From contig JAHPYY010000024.1 in assembly GCA_019058515.1 (NCBI GenBank), positions 1 through 38,316 on the forward strand: a DNA stretch of 38,316 bases, in the 5' to 3' direction. Both the position numbers and the translations under genes were made by a program. Of the stretch, positions 24,052 to 33,850 are shown piece after piece. The stretch is from Promethearchaeota archaeon (GTDB lineage Archaea > Asgardarchaeota > Lokiarchaeia > Sigynarchaeales > SOKP01). Under the pieces are notes generated by a model. That model saw nothing but the letters and a program-made list of their open reading frames with translations, was not told where the DNA came from and made no database searches. The number at the start of each line of letters is the position of its first letter. Position 1 is the stretch's first letter.

Positions 24052-24927
24052 TTAATTAGAGCTCACGAGATCTCGATCTGTGATATACTCCCTAGAATAA
24101 TATTTAATTACTCCCATCCCTGCTGTTCTATTTGCCCCTACATTAGTGTATTCTCCCATCCTACATAAAGTTTCAAGCCAACGGCAATTTCCTCTATAAT
24201 CTTCGTTAACCATCTTATAATCATATGGACTTTTATTTTCGTCTAAAAAATGTAGGTAATACTTCTTATTTATTTTACTCACTCGATAACTCGCATTACC
24301 AATCGCTCCAATCATAGGTTTAGATTTACCTATTTCCGATTTTACCGTTCTTAGCTTATATCCACTAATATATACATGAGCATTAATCCAGTTAATAAAG
24401 GAATTTCTGTCAACAAACGCATTGTCAGAAACATTATTGTTCCAAATATTAGCTAAATTTCCGAAAAATAGATTCGGAAGAGGGAATCGGACAGAATAAT
24501 CTCCCATACTAGTATTAAAATATATAGGTTTTACGAATCGAATACTAAAACCTTTGACAGGTTCCGATTTGTCAATAAGTTCTTCCTTAACACTAATACG
24601 CTCAAAACTTATGCTCGAAATATAATAATCTTTCTGACCAATTTTCAATTTTATGTGCTCGTTAGTAATTAAATCTTGTAGCAGAGTATCACTTAAAATA
24701 TCGTCCATCGAGATTATGATAAAATCGATTTTAGGAATTCTTTTATGAATGATGCAATTTATTGAATAGGGGCGAACTTCCTCGAAAGCATGAAGCTGAT
24801 GGACAAGCTCGGGTTTGATCTCGTGGAGCCATTTCATGATGACGCCGCGAAAGATGTAACCATAGGGGTGCTCATACGGCTTGATTCGTCCGTCTTCAGG
24901 ATATAATTCGAATAATAGCTTCTTCAA
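24052..24927 (-). CDS. cas6: CRISPR RNA endonuclease Cas6
   Basis: A 291-residue RAMP-fold protein with the Cas6 C-terminal signature: a GEYTNVGANRTAGMG segment (glycine-rich loop) near 258-272, with a preceding ferredoxin-like half. Cas6 cuts the repeat part of precursor CRISPR RNA to give crRNAs with an 8-base 5' handle. A histidine early in the protein (His20 or His46 region) is a candidate for the catalytic base, but I cannot assign it firmly. It is the last gene of the minus-strand cas run, 16 bases after cas3, so it is probably co-transcribed. Size and position fit type I-B. Confidence 0.85.
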   Translation of the reverse strand: MKKLLFELYPEDGRIKPYEHPYGYIFRGVIMKWLHEIKPELVHQLHAFEEVRPYSINCIIHKRIPKIDFIIISMDDILSDTLLQDLITNEHIKLKIGQKDYYISSISFERISVKEELIDKSEPVKGFSIRFVKPIYFNTSMGDYSVRFPLPNLFFGNLANIWNNNVSDNAFVDRNSFINWINAHVYISGYKLRTVKSEIGKSKPMIGAIGNASYRVSKINKKYYLHFLDENKSPYDYKMVNEDYRGNCRWLETLCRMGEYTNVGANRTAGMGVIKYYSREYITDRDLVSSN

Positions 24928-24943
24928 AAAGATTACCTTTCAT

Positions 24944-27610
24944 TTATAACTTAAAACCTATTATATTATCATAGAAATCCTTTAAATTGTTCTTGGGAAT
25001 ATGATATATATTGCCCACTTTTTGCAAGTTATTTATTTTTTTAAAATCTTTTTTGTCAATGTAAGCAGTTATGATATATTCTTGAATTTTTTTCTGAATT
25101 ATTAGACTTTTATTATAAACTTCAATATCAAATTTTTCGTAAGATGGACTAATTAGGTTTGTATATTCTTTAAAAATTTGTTGTGCTTTATTATCTATTT
25201 CGATATAAAAAGAATATGGCGCTTGATGTTCGATTAAATTAAATGAATCTGATAAAGATTTAAAAGAGAAAGAAGAAATATATTCAAAATAGTCATTTAA
25301 ATATCTAAGCGAAGTCCCTTCTTTAAAGAAATTATCAATCTCTTGATAATAATTATCAACTAACTCGTCTATTTCAGATTCAGGAAATTTTATAGGAAGA
25401 ATAGAGTTCGAGTTTTTAGAGGAACTATATATCAGGTTATAAGTTATTTTTAACTTATGTCCACCATAAATATATTCACAAGTTTTTTTCCTCTTTCCTT
25501 TAATTTCAACATAAATTGGATAAACCATAACTTTTCCTGGAATGTTTACATTGTTTCGATTACACCGTCCTGCTACTTGTATTATATTTTCTAATGGTGC
25601 AAAATCTCTAATCACAAGGTCAAAATCAATATCTACACCAGCTTCAATACATTGAGTTGAAATTAACAAAACGGGTTTTCCAATGTTTTTTCTATTTTCT
25701 TTTAGATTATCTTTAATTGATGTTATTAACAAGGATTTATGAATCGGAATCATGGAAGCAGATAAAAATCCTAAAACATGGTTTTCAACAATACATTTAT
25801 CTGAAGAAAGTGTTTTATAAAGCTTTTGTGCAGTTTTCCGGGTATTTAATACAAATAGAATATTTTTAAATACATTATTTTTGTCATTAACAATTTCTTT
25901 TGATTTTTCTAAAAATTCTGAAAATTCTTTCTTACTATAGAATTCTAAAGATATACGGTTAATTCCTTTGATAATCTGTTTTCTTTCATGAGGAGAGAAC
26001 ATATTAACAGAAGATTGAGTAGAATTTTGTAGTATTTTAGGAAGTGTCGCAGACATTAATATCATATTTGTTTTAAAAGTCTTATTCATTAGTTTAAATA
26101 TACGAGAAAACATTTTCCAATATAATAATGGAATAGATTGAATTTCATCCAAAATCCATGTAGAATTAATAATTTTATTAAATTTTTGGCAAGAATATTT
26201 ATTTGATTTCAAGCATCCATTAAATAATTGATGGAATGTTGAGAGTATATATTGTGAGTTCCATCCCTCAATTAGGAGATGTGAAACTGATTCATCATAT
26301 TCATCCTCTTTATCTTCATATTTAGGTAAAGTAAGATGATGGTGAACAAGAAATACATTAGTTGGCATATTTTCTATAGAGAGAAAATCATTAATAACTT
26401 TCTCAGTCTGTTCAATAATACTCAAGTAAGGGAGGGCATAAATGATTTTAGGATGAAGGATTGATTGGATTTTTGAATTGTATTTTGATGAAAGTTGTGA
26501 GGCTAAATACAGTGAGGCAAAAGTCTTACCAAAGCCTGTTGGAACAGATAATTGAATAATTGGATTGCTGTCGGAGTCATTAGCGACTTGAGGCTGAAAA
26601 TTAATTGATTTATTGAGAATATATCGTCTTCGGCTATTTAAATCCTTAAAGGGAAAAGAAAAATTTTCATTTGGAATGAAAAATCCTTCACTTAAGAGAT
26701 GAGATTTAAGGTTGTCTTGGAACTCGGAAACTTCAAAATTATTGAATGAAACTAAGTTATCCCCTAAAGCTGCATTAATTTTATCTGCATCAATTAATAG
26801 TGAAAATAATAATTTAGACATAAAGAAAATTATCTCATTAAGGGAGACGGGACAATTCTGAATTTTATAGCCATCTCGTATAAATGGTCTAATTTCTCTA
26901 TTCCTAACTCTTTCATCATCAGATACCAAATTATCAAGATTGGTCCTATAATATTTCTTGAATTTTGAAAAGTGTTGCTTTAATTTTTCTAGATTAATAA
27001 TTTCTTGGAAATTATCAAATTTTTCCACTATTTCTAGCTCGATGATTCTAAATAAATATTTAAAATCTGTTTTTATTATTCGTTTTTGATGATTTTCAAT
27101 AATTTCATTTTTGTTAAGAAGTTCATCAAAAAATAATTGGAGATTAAATAATTGTTTACTATGATGGCACCGTATAATTAATGCAGATAATGCGCCAATC
27201 TGTTTGAATATATTATTAACAGGAAAATTGTATATATTTCCATTATCATTGATTTCAAGACCTCTCTTTAGAAAATTCGGATTTAAAAAATTATTATTAT
27301 AAAGAGTATCAAAAAAAATTAAACATAATATCGAAGAATATCTACTGTGTTGCTTCAAGGTAGGATCATACGATTTATTCGAGTCAGGATTAATATAATA
27401 TTGAAAATCTTCCGTTGCTTTTCCAAAATCATGAAACAAAGCAATTATTTCAAAAGATAATTTGAAGATTTCAAGTAGGATTTTATTATCTTCTGTATTA
27501 CTAAAAAATTCTAAATTGAGTGCATCGAATTGATCCCGACCGTAGTCTGCTACTTTAATAAGATGATCCATTAAATCTTGGTCTGGAGGCCTTGCTAGGA
27601 ATTTTTCCAT
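24944..27610 (-). CDS. cas3: Cas3 nuclease-helicase (HD plus DExH)
   Basis: An 888-residue effector nuclease. The N-terminal HD domain has His16, His60-Asp61 (LFHDFGKA), a CHH at 148-150 and Asp274 (LIDADK). The superfamily 2 helicase follows: Walker A VPTGFGKT (ending at 363), DEIQ as the DExH box, MSATLP as motif III and QVAGRCNR as motif VI. Cas3 is recruited by Cascade to unwind and degrade target DNA. A TATA-like box (27639-27649, minus strand) 29 bases before the ATG indicates its own promoter, consistent with the 117-base gap after cas5. The active-site residues visible are intact. Confidence 0.95.
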   Translation of the reverse strand: MEKFLARPPDQDLMDHLIKVADYGRDQFDALNLEFFSNTEDNKILLEIFKLSFEIIALFHDFGKATEDFQYYINPDSNKSYDPTLKQHSRYSSILCLIFFDTLYNNNFLNPNFLKRGLEINDNGNIYNFPVNNIFKQIGALSALIIRCHHSKQLFNLQLFFDELLNKNEIIENHQKRIIKTDFKYLFRIIELEIVEKFDNFQEIINLEKLKQHFSKFKKYYRTNLDNLVSDDERVRNREIRPFIRDGYKIQNCPVSLNEIIFFMSKLLFSLLIDADKINAALGDNLVSFNNFEVSEFQDNLKSHLLSEGFFIPNENFSFPFKDLNSRRRYILNKSINFQPQVANDSDSNPIIQLSVPTGFGKTFASLYLASQLSSKYNSKIQSILHPKIIYALPYLSIIEQTEKVINDFLSIENMPTNVFLVHHHLTLPKYEDKEDEYDESVSHLLIEGWNSQYILSTFHQLFNGCLKSNKYSCQKFNKIINSTWILDEIQSIPLLYWKMFSRIFKLMNKTFKTNMILMSATLPKILQNSTQSSVNMFSPHERKQIIKGINRISLEFYSKKEFSEFLEKSKEIVNDKNNVFKNILFVLNTRKTAQKLYKTLSSDKCIVENHVLGFLSASMIPIHKSLLITSIKDNLKENRKNIGKPVLLISTQCIEAGVDIDFDLVIRDFAPLENIIQVAGRCNRNNVNIPGKVMVYPIYVEIKGKRKKTCEYIYGGHKLKITYNLIYSSSKNSNSILPIKFPESEIDELVDNYYQEIDNFFKEGTSLRYLNDYFEYISSFSFKSLSDSFNLIEHQAPYSFYIEIDNKAQQIFKEYTNLISPSYEKFDIEVYNKSLIIQKKIQEYIITAYIDKKDFKKINNLQKVGNIYHIPKNNLKDFYDNIIGFKL

Positions 27611-27727
27611 ATTACGATCATTTATTTACTAATTTTAACTTTATAAAAGATTAACTCTTTGTGTATACTAAATCCATATATATTGTTTTGGGAAGATATA
27701 TTTAAAAAAAATATCTGCCTTTTAAAT

Positions 27728-28543
27728 TTAATACACCACTATATTTCGTGATTCAGCAGCAAGTTTGGAACTCTTGATTATATAATAAGATTTAGCAGAT
27801 AATAATAATGGTTTTCTCTCCTTATTATATACTACCTTATTGAATACTGTGTTATTTTGTTCATATTTAAGTGGTAAGGTCTCAATTATCAATTTACAAT
27901 CATTTTCAAGATTTATTGCTTTTTGTCCATTCACATCTTCCAAGATATATTCATCTGGTATAATACAATTAAATTCTTCTATATGTGAAGGATCTTCATT
28001 ATTAATCAATTCAGCTTCGATTAAATCAATAAAATTTATTATGGCAATATGTTCCGTTTGCCCCAAATAAGGAGAAAATACATATTTTTGATTTATTATT
28101 GCCTTACGAAGCATTTCGAAATATTTTAATCCATTATCTTCAATATAAATTCGGAACTTAGGATTGACAAGTAATTGAATATTCGTAGGTTTATATTGCT
28201 GGTCTCCAATAAATCCGTAGGCATCATTAGAAGATTGTTCCATGATTTCAGATAATTGATTTTTTGTAGCTTTATTAATATCTTTTCCTCCTCTAACTTT
28301 TGTATTTAGCCAGTTAACTCCTTGATGGAGTTTATGGATTGGATTTAAAATTTCTATCCCGATTCTAAAGTTTTGCAGTTTAATCAAATCTTTTGATTCT
28401 CGCTTAAAACCTAAAATTGCACCAATTAATCCAATTAAGCTAGTTTTTGGTGGAAAATCGAAAGTTAAAAGTGAGGATGTTGTATAAAATTTTTTGAAGA
28501 GACCTAATTCTCCATCGAGTTCGAAAATAAGAATCTTTGTCAT
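27728..28543 (-). CDS. cas5: Cas5 Cascade subunit (type I-B like)
   Basis: A 271-residue RAMP protein. It starts with the beta-strand LIFELDGELGLFKKFYTT and the conserved FPPKTSLIGLIGAILGF glycine-rich motif of Cas5; the C-terminal half is typical of the longer I-B Cas5. It caps the 5' handle of crRNA in Cascade and contacts Cas8 and the first Cas7. Its ATG overlaps the cas7 stop by one base (TAATG), showing translational coupling. As Cas6 is separately encoded, a catalytic (Cas5d-like) role is not expected. Confidence 0.92.
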   Translation of the reverse strand: MTKILIFELDGELGLFKKFYTTSSLLTFDFPPKTSLIGLIGAILGFKRESKDLIKLQNFRIGIEILNPIHKLHQGVNWLNTKVRGGKDINKATKNQLSEIMEQSSNDAYGFIGDQQYKPTNIQLLVNPKFRIYIEDNGLKYFEMLRKAIINQKYVFSPYLGQTEHIAIINFIDLIEAELINNEDPSHIEEFNCIIPDEYILEDVNGQKAINLENDCKLIIETLPLKYEQNNTVFNKVVYNKERKPLLLSAKSYYIIKSSKLAAESRNIVVY

Positions 28544-29487
28544 TAAATTGAGACCTCCTTGAAATTAAGATTTAACTCATTGAATATATCCTCAATTTTA
28601 GAATAATTCTCGATTCTGATATTATCAACTTGATAATGGATATTATCTATTTTTTTTTGATGAGCTTTCATTAATTCTTTTAAATCATCAAGGTTGAATA
28701 TTAAGTCATCGATTGATCTACAAGATTCTATATCTTTTATTGGTATTACATTAATTAATTTCGAGGAAAGATTCATCTGGAAATTCTTTTCTTTATATTC
28801 AATACGCATTAAAAGCCGAGACTTAAATCCTATTTTTGTTCTAGAATGCAGACTGTTCGTGCTGTTCCAGATTGACTTGTCAAGAAGGGATACATCATTT
28901 TTAGACAGATTTGTTATTTGGGCTGCATTTTCATTAATAATTCCTTTCGTGCAAAAAATAGCATATGGGATAATATATTCGGCTCGTAAGCTACGTTGAG
29001 ATTTTCCACTTCTTGATGCAAAAGCAGCAGTACCTTGGATTTTCTCTATTTGGACTGGTAGAAATGATTTTGCGAAAGTAAATTGTACTGGCCCATAAAA
29101 CTCAAACGATTTATTTTTTCCTTTAAGAGGAAAACAAAAACCAAACATTCTACTATCAATGAAATTGTGGAAGATGGTTTGTTTTGTCGTCTCAATATCT
29201 AAAGGAACAGATACTCCAGAAGGGAATGAAATTTTTTTTCTTAAGTAAGATTCAGGTATAGCCTCATAATTATTTATTAAAACCATTTTATCTTCATGAT
29301 TTCGTATATAATCACGAATAGTCCGTTTAATCCTGCTTGTACTAATATAGCATAAACCTGTATTTTGTTCTATCCTTGGTTGATTGTCAAATAATGGATT
29401 TCCATTAGGGTTATTATTAACCGTTTCAAAAATAAATAGAATTTCTGAGCGGTGTGTTATTTTTTTACGCTCCATTTTTAATAACAC
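28543..29487 (-). CDS. cas7: Cas7 backbone subunit, paralogue 1 (Csh2 family)
   Basis: A 314-residue Csh2-type Cas7. Conserved pieces include EILFIFETVNNNPNGNP near the N terminus, RIKRTIRDYI, DSRMFG, GPVQF and GTAAFASRSGKSQRSLR...IIPYAI. Cas7 polymerises along the crRNA spacer in Cascade. It sits between cas5 (one-base overlap) and a second cas7 paralogue (10-base gap), with which it shares the same motifs across its length but is clearly not identical, so the duplication is old. Whether both copies enter one Cascade filament or form alternative complexes is unknown. Confidence 0.92.
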   Translation of the reverse strand: MLLKMERKKITHRSEILFIFETVNNNPNGNPLFDNQPRIEQNTGLCYISTSRIKRTIRDYIRNHEDKMVLINNYEAIPESYLRKKISFPSGVSVPLDIETTKQTIFHNFIDSRMFGFCFPLKGKNKSFEFYGPVQFTFAKSFLPVQIEKIQGTAAFASRSGKSQRSLRAEYIIPYAIFCTKGIINENAAQITNLSKNDVSLLDKSIWNSTNSLHSRTKIGFKSRLLMRIEYKEKNFQMNLSSKLINVIPIKDIESCRSIDDLIFNLDDLKELMKAHQKKIDNIHYQVDNIRIENYSKIEDIFNELNLNFKEVSI

Positions 29488-29497
29488 CCCTTATCTA

Positions 29498-30448
29498 TTA
29501 TATTACAATGCTTTCTATTCCTAATTCATCCAGAAATTTTTCAAATGAATTATATCCTTTAATTTGTAAATCTTCTGATTCCTTGAATAATATTTTATCA
29601 ATTTTTCCTTTATATTTCGTCAAGACTGATTTTAATTTACTTAAATCAAGTTTTATTTCATCAATTGACCGCAACTCAGATCCATCTTTTTCACTATCGT
29701 AAATAGCTTGTATATTTTGATGGACTAATCCTATTTGACTCTCGCCTTCTTTATAAATAATCCTTACATATAATCTTGGCTTATGACCAATTTTAGATCG
29801 GGATTGAAGGTTTAATGTCCCTTCCCATAAAGCGTTGTCAAACTTTTCTAAATCTTTCATTGTAAGCTTGGTTTCATTAGCAAGAGTTTCATTAATGACT
29901 CCATAAAACTTGATCAAAGCAAAGGGGATAATAAATTCATTTCTAAAAGATCTTTGTTGATCACCTGTTGAAGATGCGAAAGCAGCAGTTCCTTGTATTT
30001 CATCAACTTGAACAGGATGTTCAGATGCACCATAAAGGAATTGAGTCGGTCCCGTAAGTTGGATGCTTCTGTTTCCCTTACCAAGGGGGATCGCACATCC
30101 GAATAATCGTGTATCAATACATTTTTCTATTAATTTTTCCTTAATTTTATTATATTCAGAAGAATCTACATCATCATCCATAAGTGATAATGCTCGTTCA
30201 TTTGCAGTTTTTATGCTTCCATCTTCATTTTCCCAATCACTAATTAATATAGTTTCTCCTTGAGAAAGAAGATAGTCTCGGATATTTCTTTTTAATCTGA
30301 CATCCGAAACTAAACATCTATTCGTAGTTTCATCCATTCGTGGTCTATTCTCAAACATTGGATCCCCGTTTGGGTTGTTATTGTTTGTCTCATAGATAAA
30401 GATCATTTCAGAGCGATTTTTTACTATATTTGATTGAATTTTTGCCAT
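29498..30448 (-). CDS. cas7: Cas7 backbone subunit, paralogue 2 (Csh2 family)
   Basis: A 316-residue Csh2-type Cas7: EMIFIYETNNNNPNGDP, RLKRNIRDYL, DTRLFG, GPTQF, GTAAFASSTGDQQRSFR...IIPFAL and a C-terminal EKFLDELGIE. It lies upstream of paralogue 1 and keeps the same motif order, with a longer insert around residues 60-85 (ENEDGSIKTANERALSLMDD). Type I-B loci usually have one cas7. The two genes are both intact, which suggests that each is used. Confidence 0.92.
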   Translation of the reverse strand: MAKIQSNIVKNRSEMIFIYETNNNNPNGDPMFENRPRMDETTNRCLVSDVRLKRNIRDYLLSQGETILISDWENEDGSIKTANERALSLMDDDVDSSEYNKIKEKLIEKCIDTRLFGCAIPLGKGNRSIQLTGPTQFLYGASEHPVQVDEIQGTAAFASSTGDQQRSFRNEFIIPFALIKFYGVINETLANETKLTMKDLEKFDNALWEGTLNLQSRSKIGHKPRLYVRIIYKEGESQIGLVHQNIQAIYDSEKDGSELRSIDEIKLDLSKLKSVLTKYKGKIDKILFKESEDLQIKGYNSFEKFLDELGIESIVI

Positions 30449-30486
30449 TTTTTCATATTTTTGTTTTTTACATGTTTATTTATTCA

Positions 30487-30951
30487 TTATTTATTTTTTA
30501 ATAGTACTATTAAATTTTTATTGGTAATTTCCCGATATGTACTTAGACCTTGAGTAAAAAACCAAGAGATTTCTAAATCGGATAATTCAAAAGAATCACC
30601 TGTTTGCATTAAATAGTAGGAGATTGCTTTAAATAAATTCGAGGGAAACTTCATGTATTTCTTATACTGCTTGGTTTTAGCAAGAGCTTTTGTATGAATC
30701 ATCATTATCTTTCGCTTATTAAGTATTAGATTAAATAATGACTTCCAAAAGGGTTCAATATTTTCATTAGATTTAAACTTCTTTTTTTGAGCTCGTAAAA
30801 GCTTTCCTGTGGCAACTCCTAACAGAAAAACTCCTTTAGCAGCATCATTTTTAAACAAATCTTTAAATTTATTGAAGTATATTTCTAATGCTTCAATATA
30901 GGACTTATTATTTAATTGATTTTCAAAAATCTTATTATCATTTTCTGACAT
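30487..30951 (-). CDS. Cas11-like small subunit (Csh1 C-terminal part as own gene)
   Basis: A 154-residue helical protein. AAKGVFLLGVATGKLLRAQ (about 38-56) followed by PFWKSLFNLIL and repeated basic helices resembles the C-terminal part of Csh1/Cas8b, the region that also serves as the Cascade small subunit. It begins 6 bases after the stop of the cas8b-like gene. In other type I-B systems the small subunit is made by internal translation of cas8b; here it appears to be a separate cistron. It would line the Cascade belly and stabilise the non-target strand. The Csh1-like match is moderate; position and size support it. Confidence 0.7.
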   Translation of the reverse strand: MSENDNKIFENQLNNKSYIEALEIYFNKFKDLFKNDAAKGVFLLGVATGKLLRAQKKKFKSNENIEPFWKSLFNLILNKRKIMMIHTKALAKTKQYKKYMKFPSNLFKAISYYLMQTGDSFELSDLEISWFFTQGLSTYREITNKNLIVLLKNK

Positions 30952-30957
30952 TTTATA

Positions 30958-32499
30958 TCACCATATTAAAATTTGGAGAGATTCAAGTAATAGGAGGATC
31001 GAGAGAAAAGATTTAGCTTCGCTCTCAAAATTATTAGTAGGACTTTTTCCTCCTTGATACATTTTACTAGGTAAATTTGAGTAAAATTCTGTTAATAAAT
31101 TGTTTTTATTGATATCAATTCCTGAAAATATAGATTCGAGCATTTTATAGTAGGAGGGCATATCATACTCAAAATCATTTCCTGTTTTTCTGGAAAATAA
31201 TCTTTTTATCGAATAAAAACTAAGCAATTTTGGATAGTTTCGAGGAGAAGTACTGATAAATTTTCTGACTGCTTCAAATGCGTCATATATTATTTTAATT
31301 CTTGATGGTGCAACATCCTTTATATGTAGTAAAATCTTAAACTCTGCTTGGTCTTTTTCATAAAAAATCATATCAAAATTTATAGTATTTTTAAAATCCA
31401 TTAGAGCGAATAAAAAAGACTTTTCTTGTGCAATTCTATCATTCGATTTAATACTTTGAGTTTGAATGAGTTCTTTATAGGTATTCTTAAGGGATAAAAT
31501 GCTTTTTTCTTCTTTAAGTTCAAGAGGAAATAATATTTTAGGGATTAGCTTAAAATTATCCCTATTTAATCGGAATTCATAATACTTATCTACATAGCAT
31601 CTACCGATCTCAATTAAGAGAGCACATTTTAAATCTATCGGAAACATATGTCCAGAATTTTTATTTAAGAATGCCTGTGTGACATAGCCAGTTTTATCTT
31701 TAGTATAAAAAGTATAAGGCTTATATTCTGTGCTAATAAAGTTGCCTGATTCTTGACAAACAGAACAGTACATTTTTTCCTTTGGATTAGTCCAGATGAT
31801 CTTGCCATTCTTAAAGCATTTATCTACTTTTAGAATTTTCACAATGAAAGCATGTATAATGAATTCCGAAAGAAGAAGATGTTCACTTATTGTTTTTCCA
31901 TCTACTTTTAAAGTCAAAAGTGCTCTAACTTTACTTGCAGCCACAGGATCATCTACCTCAAAAAAGAATTGTAAAATTTTTTCTGCAATTTTTTGGATTA
32001 TTTCAGCTTTCTTTTCTTGTAAAATTGCAACAATTTCACCTAAGAATAGTCTCAATGATTCAGAATAGATTTGATCATTTTTCTTATTGGCATTTAATTT
32101 TAAGGACTTGATTAAATTTGTAAAGCTTTTGTCTGCAGTTTTTTCCATAGATTTAAGAGTACTTTTAGCTTCTAATGGAATAGTCGGGGTGAAGAATTTC
32201 CCCCCAATGGCCTCTTTTTTAACCCAACTATCATTTTTATAGATACTGGCTTGATGCAGTGAAATTTCGGAAAACTTATGACCATTCTTTTTTGAAATTA
32301 TATTAATGTATAATATGTGAGGTTTTTCTAAGACATTTTCAACTTGATTTTCAAAATAATCATAGTTAAACGCCTGTTCACTAATTAAATAGGAAAGTTT
32401 TGAAGTATCTGCCCAAATTTCCTCTTCAAAATCTTCAAATTGTAGATTGAATTCTTTTTGAATTATTATTCTCCCTAAATTCTTCAATGCTTCAATCAT
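30958..32499 (-). CDS. cas8b: Cas8b-like (Csh1/TM1802) large Cascade subunit
   Basis: A 513-residue large subunit of TM1802/Csh1 type. Features: an N-terminal alpha/beta region with LYINIISKKNG, a zinc-ribbon-like CSVC (near 255) with the second pair reduced to isolated cysteines, the following YTKDKTGYVTQAF, and a C-terminal helical bundle ending SFLSILLLLESLQILIW. Cas8 recognises the PAM and starts R-loop formation. The protein is shorter than one-piece Csh1 because its C-terminal small-subunit part is the next gene. A TATA-like stretch (about 32529-32540, minus strand) 30 bases upstream suggests that the interference genes have their own promoter. Identification rests on the overall pattern and locus position. 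Confidence 0.78.
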   Translation of the reverse strand: MIEALKNLGRIIIQKEFNLQFEDFEEEIWADTSKLSYLISEQAFNYDYFENQVENVLEKPHILYINIISKKNGHKFSEISLHQASIYKNDSWVKKEAIGGKFFTPTIPLEAKSTLKSMEKTADKSFTNLIKSLKLNANKKNDQIYSESLRLFLGEIVAILQEKKAEIIQKIAEKILQFFFEVDDPVAASKVRALLTLKVDGKTISEHLLLSEFIIHAFIVKILKVDKCFKNGKIIWTNPKEKMYCSVCQESGNFISTEYKPYTFYTKDKTGYVTQAFLNKNSGHMFPIDLKCALLIEIGRCYVDKYYEFRLNRDNFKLIPKILFPLELKEEKSILSLKNTYKELIQTQSIKSNDRIAQEKSFLFALMDFKNTINFDMIFYEKDQAEFKILLHIKDVAPSRIKIIYDAFEAVRKFISTSPRNYPKLLSFYSIKRLFSRKTGNDFEYDMPSYYKMLESIFSGIDINKNNLLTEFYSNLPSKMYQGGKSPTNNFESEAKSFLSILLLLESLQILIW

Positions 32500-32644
32500 T
32501 ATAATTTGGATTTTTTATCTTTATAGCTATTTAAAAATTTATTAGCAGTATTAAAAACTTAAATTGAAAATATTATGAATATATTTTATCCCTTTTTGTA
32601 TTTAAAATCTTAGAACTTAGCAATTTTTTAATTTTTAAATAGAT

Positions 32645-33844
32645 TTATAACACAAAACTTGAATAAGAATCTTCCAAGTTTAAAATATTCATATTTCCAA
32701 ATTTTCTTAAAAGATAATAAGAAAATTCTTCAATTTTTCCATGTTCTATATAAATTGTTCTTACTTGACACTTTTTTATGAATTTGAAAAGATTTTTGAA
32801 ATCACAATGGTCACTTAGGGGGAGATACTTATCAACTTTGAATTCCTTCCGATACGATCCATTCAAAATCTTGCCAGAAAGAGCAATAAATTTTGCGCCT
32901 TGTGAGATAAGACTCTCGTAGGGTTCCGAATTTATCAGATTCAGAGGGATAATAAGTAAGGAATTTCCTAAATTTTTAGATATTTTTCTATGATTATTCT
33001 TAATCATTTCCCATTCGGTAAATTTAATTCCATTCAGTTCTAAAATCTCTGTAATTTGTGCAATAGCTTCATGAAGAAAAATGGTATAAGAATCATCTAA
33101 CATATTTAAGATGACTTGGCTTTTTCCATAAGCGTAGCCTAAAAGAATGATAGGATATTGAAAATCTAATTGATTTTGAATGTATTCATTTAAATTATTT
33201 TTAATCTCCTTAAATGTTGGAAACACATACTCCGGTAAACCGTAAGTACACTCCATCATCAGTCTATCACATTTTATTGGTTTTAAACCAAAAAGACTCG
33301 TTTTATTTCCTGAAAAAACACGATCCTCTGTAATAAAATCTCCTGTATAGAGTATCTTTTCTGAACCCTCAATAATTAGGCTTGTTGACCCGTACGCATG
33401 ACCATTTTTAATTAGCGAAAATTTTGCTCCCTTATAGTGCGTGAATTGAGGATATTTGGACGACTTCCCGAGAAGCCAATTATCTTCTGGAAACTTGAAT
33501 TGACCCTTAGTTCTAACCTCTGCTACTTCTTTAGTAATTTTAGAACAAATGAAAAATGTTTTCTTAGAACCTTTATATAAATCTTCAATGTGAGTTTTTG
33601 GAATAATAGGGATATGATCGCTATGCGCATGTGAAATAAAGATTACATCTGCGTGGGGATTCCAAGAATCAAAGGTGATAGATATGTCATCGATTATTAC
33701 TAAATTTCCAAATTCTTTACCGTATTTCACTGAAAAATTGCCATCCCTGAATTGCCTAGCCTCTTGCTTCTTTTTATAGAGATGCTTAATAAACATACTA
33801 TATGTCAAGCGAATAGATTTATCCTCATTTATATTAAAGCTCAT
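32645..33844 (-). CDS. Metallo-beta-lactamase-fold nuclease inside the cas locus
   Basis: A 399-residue MBL-fold protein of the SNM1/ligase-associated exonuclease type. Zinc motif HAHSDH at 72-77, GHAYGSTSLIIEG, the TGDF motif, MECTYGLPEY (matching the TFGLP motif of DNA exonucleases linked to ligase or Lhr), a YGKSQ stretch typical of the beta-CASP/SNM1 group, LSDHCDF and a final IEHGKIEEF. Predicted to degrade or process DNA or RNA ends with two zinc ions. It is wedged between cas4 (7 bases) and cas8b, in the same orientation, so it is transcribed with the adaptation genes. MBL nucleases are not standard type I-B components; a role in spacer trimming or target-end processing is inference. 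Confidence 0.85.
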   Translation of the reverse strand: MSFNINEDKSIRLTYSMFIKHLYKKKQEARQFRDGNFSVKYGKEFGNLVIIDDISITFDSWNPHADVIFISHAHSDHIPIIPKTHIEDLYKGSKKTFFICSKITKEVAEVRTKGQFKFPEDNWLLGKSSKYPQFTHYKGAKFSLIKNGHAYGSTSLIIEGSEKILYTGDFITEDRVFSGNKTSLFGLKPIKCDRLMMECTYGLPEYVFPTFKEIKNNLNEYIQNQLDFQYPIILLGYAYGKSQVILNMLDDSYTIFLHEAIAQITEILELNGIKFTEWEMIKNNHRKISKNLGNSLLIIPLNLINSEPYESLISQGAKFIALSGKILNGSYRKEFKVDKYLPLSDHCDFKNLFKFIKKCQVRTIYIEHGKIEEFSYYLLRKFGNMNILNLEDSYSSFVL

Positions 33845-33850
33845 ATGGAA

